Shown: positions 1 through 6,842 of the stretch, one piece after another
How the letters are laid out: every line of letters begins with the position of its first letter
How positions within the stretch are numbered: position 1 is the stretch's first letter
Assembly (NCBI GenBank): GCA_008636095.1
Contig: VSJD01000289.1
Location: forward strand, 1-10,000
Length of the DNA stretch: 10,000 nt
Source of the DNA: Kiritimatiellota bacterium
Lineage (GTDB): Bacteria > Verrucomicrobiota > Kiritimatiellia > JAAZAB01
Reading direction: 5' to 3'
The notes under the pieces: model-generated
Database searches by the model: none
Told to the model about the DNA's origin: nothing
The model's input: only the letters and a program-made list of their open reading frames with translations
Translations under genes and position numbers: made by a program

Positions 1-133
1 AATCCGTGGTGAATTTCTTTATACCCCACGTCAAGGTGCAACCATTGTTTGCCTGTGTCAAGAAGTTATCCATGAACATGGCGGCCTTGGCACGCGCTTT
101 TTCCCGGAGTTTTTCCATTGAGTTGCGTTTCAT
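1..133 (-). CDS. Partial hypothetical protein, N-terminus only
   Basis: An open minus-strand frame runs from an ATG at 133 off the left edge without a stop (44 codons). A second in-frame ATG lies at 118. The protein begins MKRNSMEKLREKARAKAAMF and then reads MDNFLTQANNGCTLTWGI, a charged amphipathic start. I do not recognise the family. No convincing Shine-Dalgarno sequence precedes either ATG, and the frame is short, so chance is possible. If real, it is divergent from gltX, with starts about 40 bp apart, so the two would share a very compact promoter region. Confidence 0.35.
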   Translation of the reverse strand, partial: MKRNSMEKLREKARAKAAMFMDNFLTQANNGCTLTWGIKKFTTD

Positions 134-171
134 TTTTTTGCATAGTACAAGGCAACAGGAGAAGCCAACCT

Positions 172-1671
172 ATGAAAGTCCGCACACGTATCGCGCCTTC
201 GCCCACGGGCTCGCCGCATATCGGCACGGCCTATATCGCCCTTTTCAACTACGCCTTCGCCAAACACCATGGCGGAGAGTTCATCCTGCGGATCGAGGAT
301 ACCGACCAGGCCCGCTCCACCCGCGAATCCGAACAGGCCATCTTTGACGCCCTGCATTGGGTCGGCCTGCATTGGGACGAAGGCCCGGATAAGGGCGGCC
401 CCCATGGCCCCTACCGGCAAAGCGAACGAACCGCGATCTATCAGGAACATAGCCACAAGCTTGTGGCTAACGGCGCCGCCTACCCCTGTTTCTGCACGGC
501 GGAGCGCCTGGCGGCCTTGCGCCGCGAACAGGCCGCCATCAAGGATGGCATCCAGGGATACGACGGCCGATGCGCGGCGCTCAGCGCCGAGGAAGTGCGT
601 CAGCGTATCCAGGCCGGCGAAGCTCACGTAATCCGCCTGCGCGTGCCCCCGGAAGGCGAATGCGTCATGCAGGATGGTCTGCGCGGCGAAGTCCGCATTC
701 CCTGGAACAAGGTGGATCACCAGGTGCTGTTAAAGGCCGATAGTTTCCCAACCTATCATCTGGCCAATGTCGTGGACGATCACCTGATGGAAATCACCCA
801 CGTCATGCGGGGCGAGGAATGGATCAGTTCCCTGCCCAAGCATCTCCTGCTTTACAAGGCATTCGGCTGGAACCCGCCGGAGTTTTTCCATCTGCCGCTC
901 CTGCGCAATCCGGACAAGTCCAAGCTATCCAAGCGCAAGAACCCGGTCAGCATCCTCTATTATCAACGCGCCGGCATCCTGCCGGAAGCGCTGATCAATT
1001 ATTTAGGCCTGCTGGCTTATAGCTTTGAGGATGGCCGGGAACATTTCACGCTCGCCGACCTGGCGGCGACGTTTGACATCAAGCGTATCAGCCTGGGCGG
1101 CCCGATTTTCGATATTCAGAAACTGCAGGCCTTTAACGGACGCCTTCTGCGCGCCATGCCGATGGCCGAGTTGCTCAGCCGCCTTAAAGATTGGGGGCTG
1201 AACGAGCAGACCTGGCTCCAGATTCTTCCGATGGCCCAACCACGCTTGAATCAGCTCTCTGACTTGGTTCCGCTCGCCGCCTACCTGTTCGCCGACCGGC
1301 CGGCATACGAACCCCCTGCCCTGCTGGCCGGTGGAATCGAGGGCGAGCGCCTGGTCCAGTTGCTGAGAATCGCGCAGTGGGAAATCGAAAAGACCGCCTG
1401 TTGGACCCTGGAAGCCGTCAAACAGATTTTCGGTCAGATCGCGGAGAAAGAGAATGTGAAGCTGAAACAACTGCTACCCCCCTTCTTTATTGCCATCGCG
1501 GGTGCAGCCGTGTCCCTGCCGGTGTTTGACAGCATGCTGATCCTTGGCCGTGACATGACGTTGCGACGCATTCAATACGCCCTCGAAGCCCTCGATACAC
1601 AGGGCTTTACACTAAAAAAAGACAAACTCAAGGAATTTGAAAAGACCTATCGCGCCCGTTACGGCGGCTGA
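172..1671 (+). CDS. gltX: Glutamyl-tRNA synthetase
   Basis: Cytoplasmic class I synthetase that charges tRNA-Glu with glutamate using ATP. The 499-residue length fits the bacterial family (about 470-510). Visible landmarks are the HIGH-type motif PSPTGSPHIGT near residues 9-19, the adenylate/amino-acid pocket sequence LRIEDTDQARS near 39-49, and the KMSKS-type motif KLSKR near 251-255. A probable zinc knuckle is Cys106, Cys108, Tyr130 and Cys134, the CxC...YxxxC pattern of zinc-binding bacterial GluRS. The C-terminal third is the helical anticodon-binding region. The frame is open further upstream, but ATG 172 is chosen because AGGAG at 158-162 lies 9 nt before it and the protein then starts MKVRTRIAPSP, as in the family. 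A weak promoter, TTGCGT (123-128) and TACAAG (146-151) with a 17-bp spacer, is possible. Whether it also charges tRNA-Gln cannot be seen; the adjacent glnS makes that unnecessary. Confidence 0.97.
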   Translation: MKVRTRIAPSPTGSPHIGTAYIALFNYAFAKHHGGEFILRIEDTDQARSTRESEQAIFDALHWVGLHWDEGPDKGGPHGPYRQSERTAIYQEHSHKLVANGAAYPCFCTAERLAALRREQAAIKDGIQGYDGRCAALSAEEVRQRIQAGEAHVIRLRVPPEGECVMQDGLRGEVRIPWNKVDHQVLLKADSFPTYHLANVVDDHLMEITHVMRGEEWISSLPKHLLLYKAFGWNPPEFFHLPLLRNPDKSKLSKRKNPVSILYYQRAGILPEALINYLGLLAYSFEDGREHFTLADLAATFDIKRISLGGPIFDIQKLQAFNGRLLRAMPMAELLSRLKDWGLNEQTWLQILPMAQPRLNQLSDLVPLAAYLFADRPAYEPPALLAGGIEGERLVQLLRIAQWEIEKTACWTLEAVKQIFGQIAEKENVKLKQLLPPFFIAIAGAAVSLPVFDSMLILGRDMTLRRIQYALEALDTQGFTLKKDKLKEFEKTYRARYGG

Positions 1672-1822
1672 CGGAGGACAGACGACTGACGGCGGACGAC
1701 AGCCCGGCAAAGACGGACGCCGGACAACGGATGGAGCAGAGAAGCAAACGCCCAACATCGAACGTCCAATGCCCAACGCCGAATGGAAGATCGGACGGAC
1801 AGGAAGAAGCAGAAACCGTTGA
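1672..1822 (+). repeat. Degenerate intergenic repeat tail after gltX
   Basis: Directly after the gltX stop, the DNA is low-complexity: GAC/CGG-rich runs (1672-1740), then a block at 1739-1790 beginning AGAAGCAAACGCCCAACATC and continuing through repeats of the type AACGTCCAATGCCCAACGCC and GAATGGAAG. The same block, interrupted by other units, recurs after glnS at 3831-3946. Short frames cross this region but have repeat-like composition and no family resemblance. The remaining bases up to the glnS start (1823-1939) show nothing recognisable. No clear terminator was found. Confidence 0.6.
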
Positions 1823-1939
1823 TTTCCGCATCAGCGATGTATCGGACGTAACGCGGCACGGCCGTGGTGCGTATGGCCATCAAGGTATTTGATTTCAGAA
1901 GTTTTAGTTATGACCGACAAACTACATTAAGATAATACC

Positions 1940-3667
1940 ATGACCACACCCGACGATTCCACATCACGGCATTTTGTCCGCGAGATTATCGAGAACGACA
2001 TCAAGGCCGGTAAGCACGGCGGTAAGGTGGTCACCCGCTTTCCGCCCGAGCCGAACGGCTATCTCCATATCGGGCATGCCAAGTCCATCTGCATGAACTT
2101 CGGGCTGGCCGCCGATTTCGGCGGCCGGTGCCATCTCCGGTTTGACGACACCAACCCGGAGACGGAAGACGTGGAATACGTCGAATCCATCCAGCAGGAT
2201 ATCCGCTGGCTGGGGTTCGACTGGGACAAACACCTGCATTATGCCTCCGATTATTACGAGCAGCTCTATCAATTCGCCATCCAGCTGATCCAGGCCGGCA
2301 AGGCTTACGTCTGCGCATTAAGCTCCGAGGAATTTAAGACCTGCCGCGGGGTCCCGACGGCGCCCGGCAAGGAAAGCCCCTGGCGGAACCGCGCAATCGC
2401 GGAAAACCTGGATTTGTTTAAGCGCATGCGTGCCGGCGAGTTCGCGGAAGGCCAGTACGTGCTCCGGGCCAAGATTGACATGACCTCCCCCAACCTGCAC
2501 CTGCGCGACCCCGTGATCTACCGCATCAACAAGACGCCGCATCACCGCACCGGCGCGCAATGGCCGATTTATCCTATGTATGATTTTGCCCATTGCCTCT
2601 CGGATTCCATCGAAGGCATCACGCACTCCATCTGCACTCTGGAATTCGAAGTCCACCGCCCGCTCTATGACTGGATCCTGGACCAGCTCAAGGCGCCATG
2701 TCACCCCCAGCAGATCGAGTTCGCGCGGCTTAACCTGACATACACGGTCATGAGCAAGCGCAAGCTCCAGGAACTGGTGGTGGCAAAGGTGGTCTCCGGC
2801 TGGGATGATCCGCGCATGCCGACTCTGGCTGGCATGCGCCGGCGCGGCTACACGAGCGAAGGCATCCGCGAGTTCTGCCACCGCGTGGGCGTGACCAAGG
2901 TCAACAGCCTTTCGGATTTTGCCCTGCTGGAGCATTGCATCCGGGACAACCTGAACAAGAGCGCGCTGCGGGTCATGGGGGTGTTAAATCCCCTGCGGGT
3001 CGTGATTGACAATTATCCCGAGGGCCAGGAGGAAACCTTTACGGCCCAGAACAATCCCGAAGACCCCCGCACCGCCAACGCGGCCGGTGCCGGCACGCGC
3101 CAGATCCCGTTTTCCCGTGAGCTGTTCATTGAGCGGGAGGATTTTATGGAAGACCCGCCCAAGAAATTTTTCCGCCTGGCGCCCGGCCGGGAAGTGCGTC
3201 TGCGTAACGCCTGCTTTATCAAGTGCGTGCACGTAGTCAAAGATCCCGCCACCGGCAAAATCGTGGAACTGCATTGCACCTATGACCCCCTGACACGCGG
3301 GGGCAATGCGCCGGACGGCCGCAAGGTCAAGGCAACCCTGCACTGGGTTTCAGCCGCGCACGCCCTGGAAGCGGAAGTACGCCTCTATGACCGCCTATTC
3401 ACCAAGGAAAATCCCGCCGACGAGAGTGACGGCACGGATTTCAAAAAGCACCTCAATCCCGATTCGCTCAAAACCATCACCGCCTGCGTGGAGCCCAGCC
3501 TGAAAAACGCCCAGCCCGGGAGCCGTTACCAGTTCGAGCGCATTGGTTACTTCTGCGTGGACCCCGGTTCCACCGAGGCAAAGCTGATCTTCAACCGCAC
3601 CATCACCCTGCAGGATATCTGGACCAAAATCCAGGCCGCGGCAACGAAAAAGATTGACGGCAGATGA
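1940..3667 (+). CDS. glnS: Glutaminyl-tRNA synthetase
   Basis: Cytoplasmic class I synthetase that attaches glutamine directly to tRNA-Gln. At 575 residues it is slightly longer than the E. coli enzyme (about 550). The N-terminal half is the catalytic Rossmann domain, with [17 protein letters not shown] (HIGH at residues 43-46), [12 protein letters not shown] near 67-77, and the KMSKS-type motif MSKRK at 271-275. The C-terminal half, from about residue 345, is the two-beta-barrel anticodon-binding region; it ends with [17 protein letters not shown], typical of GlnRS. The choice of GlnRS over GluRS rests on [15 protein letters not shown] and the beta-barrel C-terminus. The ATG at 1940 begins the normal N-terminus, although no good Shine-Dalgarno precedes it. 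It lies 268 bp downstream of gltX across a repeat tail. Bacterial GlnRS is generally held to have come from eukaryotes by transfer (established knowledge). Its presence implies that the organism does not depend solely on amidation of Glu-tRNA-Gln. Confidence 0.97.
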   Translation: MTTPDDSTSRHFVREIIENDIKAGKHGGKVVTRFPPEPNGYLHIGHAKSICMNFGLAADFGGRCHLRFDDTNPETEDVEYVESIQQDIRWLGFDWDKHLHYASDYYEQLYQFAIQLIQAGKAYVCALSSEEFKTCRGVPTAPGKESPWRNRAIAENLDLFKRMRAGEFAEGQYVLRAKIDMTSPNLHLRDPVIYRINKTPHHRTGAQWPIYPMYDFAHCLSDSIEGITHSICTLEFEVHRPLYDWILDQLKAPCHPQQIEFARLNLTYTVMSKRKLQELVVAKVVSGWDDPRMPTLAGMRRRGYTSEGIREFCHRVGVTKVNSLSDFALLEHCIRDNLNKSALRVMGVLNPLRVVIDNYPEGQEETFTAQNNPEDPRTANAAGAGTRQIPFSRELFIEREDFMEDPPKKFFRLAPGREVRLRNACFIKCVHVVKDPATGKIVELHCTYDPLTRGGNAPDGRKVKATLHWVSAAHALEAEVRLYDRLFTKENPADESDGTDFKKHLNPDSLKTITACVEPSLKNAQPGSRYQFERIGYFCVDPGSTEAKLIFNRTITLQDIWTKIQAAATKKIDGR

Positions 3668-3736
3668 CGGCTTGCCCGGCGACGTGTCCGGCGAAGCCTT
3701 TGCGAAGACGGAAGCCTTGGCGAAGACGGGACGGCA

Positions 3737-3804
3737 GACCCTCCTACGCCAGGGCGCTTCCCCCTACGCGAAGCCGCTTCGGCGGGACAAGCCGGAGGGC
3801 AGGC
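3737..3804 (+). repeat. Palindromic repeat unit, intergenic copy
   Basis: A 68-bp unit that matches the inverted copy at 4687-4754 with five mismatches. The exact core is 45 bp (3755-3799 against the reverse complement of 4692-4736). It contains the self-complementary segment GAAGCCGCTTC and GC-rich flanks, so it can fold. It lies in the gene-free tail after glnS. The other copy is inside a protein gene, so this non-coding copy shows that the sequence exists as a repeat rather than as a conserved protein motif. Confidence 0.85.
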
Positions 3805-3830
3805 AACAGACGACAAAGACGGGAAAAGAA

Positions 3831-3946
3831 AGAAGCAAACGCCGACTTGTCCGCCATAGCTTTAGCGACGGCGGAACATCCAACACCAGGTTCCGCCGAA
3901 GCGCTTCGCCCAGGCGAGTCGAACGCCCAACGTCGAATGGAAGAGC
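3831..3946 (+). repeat. Composite repeat: base repeat interrupted by two palindromic units
   Basis: The block starts AGAAGCAAACGCC (3831-3843) and ends TCGAACGCCCAACGTCGAATGGAAG, like the uninterrupted block at 1739-1790. Two foreign-looking units interrupt it. The first is 3844-3874, starting GACTTGTCCGCCATAGC, with CCGCC/GGCGG arms. The second is about 3889-3918, centred on the perfect 12-bp palindrome CGAAGCGCTTCG (3897-3908). The remaining sequence between them, AACATCCAACACC, resembles the base repeat. The ACTTGTCCGCC unit recurs at 8420 and 8521. No gene is supported between 3668 and 4093. Confidence 0.65.
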
Positions 3947-3980
3947 AGGCCGCAGAACTTTGGATACCTGAAACCCGGTT

Positions 3981-4093
3981 TGAGACGGATTTGAGGGATA
4001 CGAGACGGTTTGGGACGGATTTGGGACGTTTGGCAACCCACTATGCGGCCAATGAGACGGATATGGGACGGAAATAAGACGGTTTTGAGACGG
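3981..4093 (+). repeat. Degenerate short tandem array, 10-11 bp period
   Basis: The word GACGG recurs inside T/A-rich units such as TGAGACGGATT. In the right half it starts at 4056, 4067, 4078 and 4089, exactly every 11 bp. In the left half copies start at 3984, 4004 and 4014, with a variant GACGT at 4025; the copy expected between 3984 and 4004 is degraded. The array abuts the stop codon (4094-4096) of the minus-strand membrane gene, where it reads CCGTCTCAAAACCGTCTTAT and onward. It lacks the long conserved repeats and unique spacers of a CRISPR array. Confidence 0.7.
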
Positions 4094-4807
4094 TCAGTGC
4101 CCGATTTTGAGGACGTAATACGTGCCCTTGTTGTCCCCCATTCTGCGGATCAGGCCCTGCTGTTCCAGCGCGTAAAGCAAACGATAGGCCGTGCTATGCG
4201 AAACGTTTAATTGCTCCATCACCTCCCGGCGGGTCACCCGCCCCCGGGATTTGATCAGGTTCAGGACTTGGGCCTGCTGACTTTCCAGATCTTTCCGGTC
4301 GGCACTCGGTAATAGCCGGGCATTGTAAATATATTTGGAAGCCCGGGAGCCGAAGAAAATTCCCAGGACTTGAAGCACGATGGCGTCAAGTTCTGTCGGT
4401 ATGCTAAACTCCGGTCGGAAGGTACGGATCAGGAAGGCCACCAGGAAAAACAGCATCCAGAGATAGACAAAGAACGAGCCCTTACGTGGCGGCTCGGCTG
4501 CGCCCGCCCAGCGCCGGATTTCCTTATCGGCCGCATAGGCGCCCACCAGCGCAACATAGACCGGCATCATCCCGCCCGGCACTCGCACCACCCCGCGCAG
4601 GAAGAACTCCACCGCCATCAGTCCCAGATACCCGACCGTATAAAACGTCAGCAGGGGAAACAGCACTGACACCTCGTTGAACGGCGGCCTACCCTCCGGC
4701 TTGTCCCGCCGAAGCGGCTTCGCGTAGGGGGAAGCGGTCTCGCGTAGGAGGGCCTGGTCTTTGGGAACATCCGCGGGTATTGGCTCGGGGCTGGGATTTT
4801 CAGCCAT
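4094..4807 (-). CDS. Membrane protein with C-terminal winged-helix DNA-binding domain
   Basis: A 237-residue protein whose family name I do not know. Residues 1-45 are a polar tail. Hydrophobic segments follow at about 46-70, 79-93, 111-128 and 142-156; the charged sequence YAADKEIRRW (91-100) lies between the second and third. Residues about 176-236 look like a winged helix: VLNLIKSRGRVTRREVMEQL, then NVSHSTAYRLLYALEQQGLI, then a short wing ending GTYYVL. This suggests a membrane-anchored transcription regulator or a membrane protein that senses a signal and binds DNA (inference). The start at 4807 is supported by GAGGAG at 4817-4822, 9 nt upstream. The gene begins 13 bp after fic and is probably co-transcribed with it. 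Residues about 19-40 are encoded by a palindromic repeat that also exists in non-coding DNA. A truncated paralogue lacking this insert lies upstream of fic. Confidence 0.85.
   Translation of the reverse strand: MAENPSPEPIPADVPKDQALLRETASPYAKPLRRDKPEGRPPFNEVSVLFPLLTFYTVGYLGLMAVEFFLRGVVRVPGGMMPVYVALVGAYAADKEIRRWAGAAEPPRKGSFFVYLWMLFFLVAFLIRTFRPEFSIPTELDAIVLQVLGIFFGSRASKYIYNARLLPSADRKDLESQQAQVLNLIKSRGRVTRREVMEQLNVSHSTAYRLLYALEQQGLIRRMGDNKGTYYVLKIGH
4646..4689 (-). repeat. Direct repeat bracketing fic, copy 1
   Basis: This 44-bp segment encodes residues PPFNEVSVLFPLL of the membrane winged-helix gene. It matches 6156-6199 at 42 of 44 bases in the same orientation, including an exact 30-bp run (4646-4675 against 6156-6185). 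The two copies lie 1510 bp apart with fic between them. Confidence 0.85.
4687..4754 (-). repeat. Palindromic repeat unit inside a coding sequence
   Basis: The inverted copy of the unit at 3737-3804, with five mismatches over 68 bp. It lies in the membrane winged-helix gene and is translated as ASPYAKPLRRDKPEG plus flanking residues, keeping the frame open. This segment is polar and precedes the first membrane span, a place where extra residues could be tolerated. Rickettsial palindromic elements are a known precedent for repeats inserted in frame into genes; this unit's sequence is not claimed to be related to them. Confidence 0.85.
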
Positions 4808-4816
4808 GACAATTTA

Positions 4817-4822
4817 CTCCTC
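4817..4822 (-). promoter_or_regulatory. Ribosome binding site overlapping the fic stop
   Basis: On the minus strand the fic stop TGA runs into GAGGAG, so the ribosome binding site of the downstream membrane gene overlaps the end of fic by two bases. Spacing to the ATG at 4807 is 9 nt. This arrangement favours translational coupling of the two genes. Confidence 0.7.
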
Positions 4823-5993
4823 AGCTAAAGTTAGGTGAGACAGATATCTTCAAGACCTGTGCCTCCGTATAAAACAGATCAAGGTACGGCTTGAAACGAT
4901 AACGTCGGTTGCGCCGATGGCCGGTTGTCTCCCCTAAAAGCCCTAATTTCTCAAATTGCAAAACGAGATTGTTGGCTTTAACATAGGAACAATCCAGGTG
5001 GGTCTGAACCATTTTTACGGAGATGAGCGGATGTTCGAAAAGGTAGTCCAGGAAGCGCTGGCCGGTGACGGAATTTTCCAGTTCATCGACAATTAATTTC
5101 CGACCTCGTTCTTTGAGGTCAAGAATCTTGCGGGCGGTTGCCGTGGCATCCTGGCTCACTTCTACCACGCCCTTCAAAAAGAATTTCAGCCATCCTTCCC
5201 AGTCGCCGTCATTCCGAACCGCCATGAGGCGATCATAATATTCGGCCCGATGTTGTTTGAAATAATGGCTTAAATACAGCAACGGCCGCTGTAAAACCTG
5301 GCTGTGACACAGCAGGAAAGTGATCAACAGCCGACCAATACGTCCATTACCATCCAGAAAGGGATGAATGGTTTCAAATTGGGCGTGAACCAATCCGCAC
5401 AAAAAAAGGATGGGGATGGGCGCCGGGTCATGGAGGAATTTTTCCAGATTGGAAAGCGCTTCGTTCATATCCGGGACAGGAGGCGGAACAAAGGCGGCGG
5501 TTTGCAACGTGCATCCCTTCGGGCCAATCCAGTTTTGCGTTCGACGGAATTCCCCCGGCTCCCGGTGCATGCCTCTGGTTCCAGACAACAACCGGGAGTG
5601 AATTTCGCGAATCAACCGCAGGCTAAGCGGGAATTCCTTCAGTCGTACCAAGCCGTAATTCATGGCCGCAATATAATTGACGACTTCCTGGACATCCTTG
5701 ACCCGATCTGCGCCTTTATTTTCCGCTTCAAACTGGAGAACATCTTCCAGGGAGCTTTGAGTTCCCTCGATCTGAGAACTCAATACCGCCTCATAACGAA
5801 CATACATGGCCACAAATAAATCAGGATTGGGTAACACAGAGGAAACGCCATCCAACCGACCAAGGCAACGGTCGGCCTGAGATAAGAGCGCGTCCAATTC
5901 CTGGTTGCGTTGGATTGGTGGATTTAGCGGTAGCGGTGCTGGAATAAAAGCACTATACCCAAGTTCTTGTTTTATATATTGCCCGGAACGCAT
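4821..5993 (-). CDS. fic: Class II Fic family protein, probable AMPylator
   Basis: A 390-residue Fic-fold protein. Fic enzymes usually transfer AMP from ATP to a hydroxyl side chain of a target protein. The core motif is intact: HPFLDGNGRIGR at residues 210-221, with the catalytic His210 and the nucleotide-binding GNGR. An N-terminal Fic_N-like region contains SSQIEG (72-77), which fits the inhibitory pattern [ST]xxxE[GN]. As this lies before the Fic core, it indicates class II autoinhibition by Glu76. The region from about 300 to 370, with YVKANNLVLQFEKLGLLGE and a basic tail, looks like a C-terminal winged helix, common in this Fic subgroup. The target is unknown. The ATG at 5993 has only a weak upstream AGG. 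The following membrane gene starts 13 bp after the stop. The 5' flank is AT-rich and contains a possible operator. No separate antitoxin gene is visible, as expected when the inhibitory helix is built in. Confidence 0.95.
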   Translation of the reverse strand: MRSGQYIKQELGYSAFIPAPLPLNPPIQRNQELDALLSQADRCLGRLDGVSSVLPNPDLFVAMYVRYEAVLSSQIEGTQSSLEDVLQFEAENKGADRVKDVQEVVNYIAAMNYGLVRLKEFPLSLRLIREIHSRLLSGTRGMHREPGEFRRTQNWIGPKGCTLQTAAFVPPPVPDMNEALSNLEKFLHDPAPIPILFLCGLVHAQFETIHPFLDGNGRIGRLLITFLLCHSQVLQRPLLYLSHYFKQHRAEYYDRLMAVRNDGDWEGWLKFFLKGVVEVSQDATATARKILDLKERGRKLIVDELENSVTGQRFLDYLFEHPLISVKMVQTHLDCSYVKANNLVLQFEKLGLLGETTGHRRNRRYRFKPYLDLFYTEAQVLKISVSPNFS

Positions 5994-6055
5994 AATAAGC
6001 CTATGTTAAAGACGTCTATAGTAAACAAAACATCACATAAGACTATAGATTAAAC

Positions 6056-6072
6056 CTTATTTTGAAAATAAG
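6056..6072. promoter_or_regulatory. Perfect palindrome upstream of fic, possible operator
   Basis: CTTATTTTGAAAATAAG has perfect 8-bp arms around a single G and lies 63 bp upstream of the fic start. On the minus strand TTGACT (6076-6071), a fair -35 box, overlaps its edge; a weak TAATCT follows 18 bp downstream as a possible -10. The palindrome would then sit in the promoter spacer, a usual place for repressor binding. Two CTATAG hexamers (6016-6021 and 6043-6048) lie between it and the gene. The regulator could be either winged-helix protein of this operon, but nothing in the sequence proves that. Confidence 0.4.
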
Positions 6073-6137
6073 TCAATAAATAAAATAAGAAACTATTTCC
6101 GCCATCTGTATCCGGGTTTTATTCAGTTTGCCTTCAA

Positions 6138-6251
6138 TTAGCCTGCCATGTAAATCGTCAGCAGGGGAAACAGCACTGACACCTCATTAAACGGCGGCCG
6201 TTCCGCCGGCTGAGGTGGCGTTTCATTAGCGGGTGGTTGATTCGTATCCAT
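6138..6251 (-). pseudogene. Truncated copy of the membrane winged-helix gene start
   Basis: A 37-codon frame reads MDTNQPPANETPPQPAER and then PPFNEVSVLFPLLTIYMAG before a TAA. PPFNEVSVLFPLLT is identical to residues 41-54 of the full-length gene at 4094-4807, and 42 of 44 bases match over 6156-6199. The frame stops early in what would be the first membrane span, and no downstream continuation is recognisable. Its N-terminal tail differs from that of the full gene and lacks the repeat-derived segment. AAAGGGA about 5 nt before the ATG could still allow translation of a short peptide. It is most simply a remnant of a duplication; the 95% DNA identity points to a fairly recent event or to gene conversion. 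Confidence 0.65.
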
Positions 6252-6266
6252 GAGATTCCCTTTATG

Positions 6267-6302
6267 ATCTGAATATTTCACGCGCACGCGCAACATTCAG
6301 AT
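6267..6302. repeat. Inverted repeat upstream of the truncated copy
   Basis: ATCTGAAT (6267-6274) and ATTCAGAT (6295-6302) are perfect inverted 8-mers around a 20-nt centre that contains the alternating CGCGCACGCG. It lies 16 bp upstream of the truncated gene's ATG and could be an old operator or hairpin. Between 6303 and about 6518 nothing else is recognisable. Confidence 0.3.
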
Positions 6303-6518
6303 TCCAGCTTAATACCGGATTCCCGCCTTCCGGACAAGCCCGTCCCGTTTTTTCCCAGCGCTATCTTTCTCGACTTGTTTCTGAAAAGAGTTTATACAAT
6401 ACAGCGTCTAATCTGTTTCCCTAAACATTTGATTTATGAGCAAATCATCCAGTAACCGTGCATTTCGGGCCGCGTGTACCTTCAGTCGCCGAGAACCAGG
6501 TCTGCACCTCCACCGAAA

Positions 6519-6570
6519 GGTTAAAGGGTCGGTCCGAAAAGGTTAAAGGGGTTAAAGGGGTCGGTCCGAG
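6519..6570 (+). repeat. Short repeats with TCGGTCCGA palindromes
   Basis: GGTTAAAGGG occurs three times (6519, 6541 and 6550). The first and third copies continue into TCGGTCCGA, an odd-centred palindrome (TCGG-T-CCGA). The pattern GGGGTCGGTCCGAGAATCTT resembles REP-like sequences seen beside IS200-type single-strand transposase domains; that resemblance is from memory. No transposase gene is present. Confidence 0.5.
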
Positions 6571-6639
6571 AATCTTGGAATATCCGGAGGCCAAAGAGGT
6601 CGGCCGCGATTTGCAGCGTTTCGCTCTCTTCGCCCTCCT

Positions 6640-6753
6640 ACGCCTGCCATCGCCGGAGCGGCTTCGCGCAGGCAGGCCAATGCGCTTCCACCGTCGCCCT
6701 TTCAACTGCGCTCAGGGCTATGGCAGACCAGACGGAGGGCAGGCCAGCCGGTC
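6640..6753 (+). repeat. Palindromic repeat units downstream of the beta-CASP gene
   Basis: Two adjoining GC-rich units. About 6642-6676 has CCTGCC/GGCAGG arms around GGAGCGGCTTCGCG and is related, in reverse orientation, to the CGCGAAGCCGCT core of the units at 3737 and 4687. About 6689-6750 carries CCGTCGCC, then GGGCTATGGC, and ends GGAGGGCAGG, resembling 8460-8490. A further CATCCAACACCAACA (6777-6791) recalls the base repeat near 3876. Open frames across this region show only repeat-like composition, so 6252-6842 is regarded as gene-free apart from these elements. Confidence 0.5.
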
Positions 6754-6842
6754 CGGCATCCAATCCAATCAGGAGCATCCAACACCAACAAACGCATTGC
6801 CTGAATCTTGTACCGATGACCATTGCGCAAGCGCGGGAAGCA

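Noticed and set aside
130..720. Long minus-strand open frame opposite gltX
   Set aside because: Antisense shadow of a well-conserved gltX; no family resemblance, and composition mirrors the real codons.
2318..2935. 205-codon minus-strand frame opposite glnS
   Set aside because: Lies entirely over conserved GlnRS sequence and looks like complement-strand translation.
3654..4077. Two overlapping plus-strand frames after glnS
   Set aside because: They consist of translated palindromic units and base repeats in different frames, with no start signal.
3981..4093. CRISPR-like array
   Set aside because: Units are 10-11 bp and degenerate with no unique spacers and no cas genes nearby.
5304..5819. 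171-codon plus-strand frame opposite fic
   Set aside because: Covers the conserved Fic core in antisense; no independent evidence for coding.
4821..5993. Fic as half of a Fic/Phd toxin-antitoxin pair
   Set aside because: The inhibitory motif is inside the same protein (residues 72-77), and the neighbour is a membrane winged-helix protein, unlike small antitoxins.
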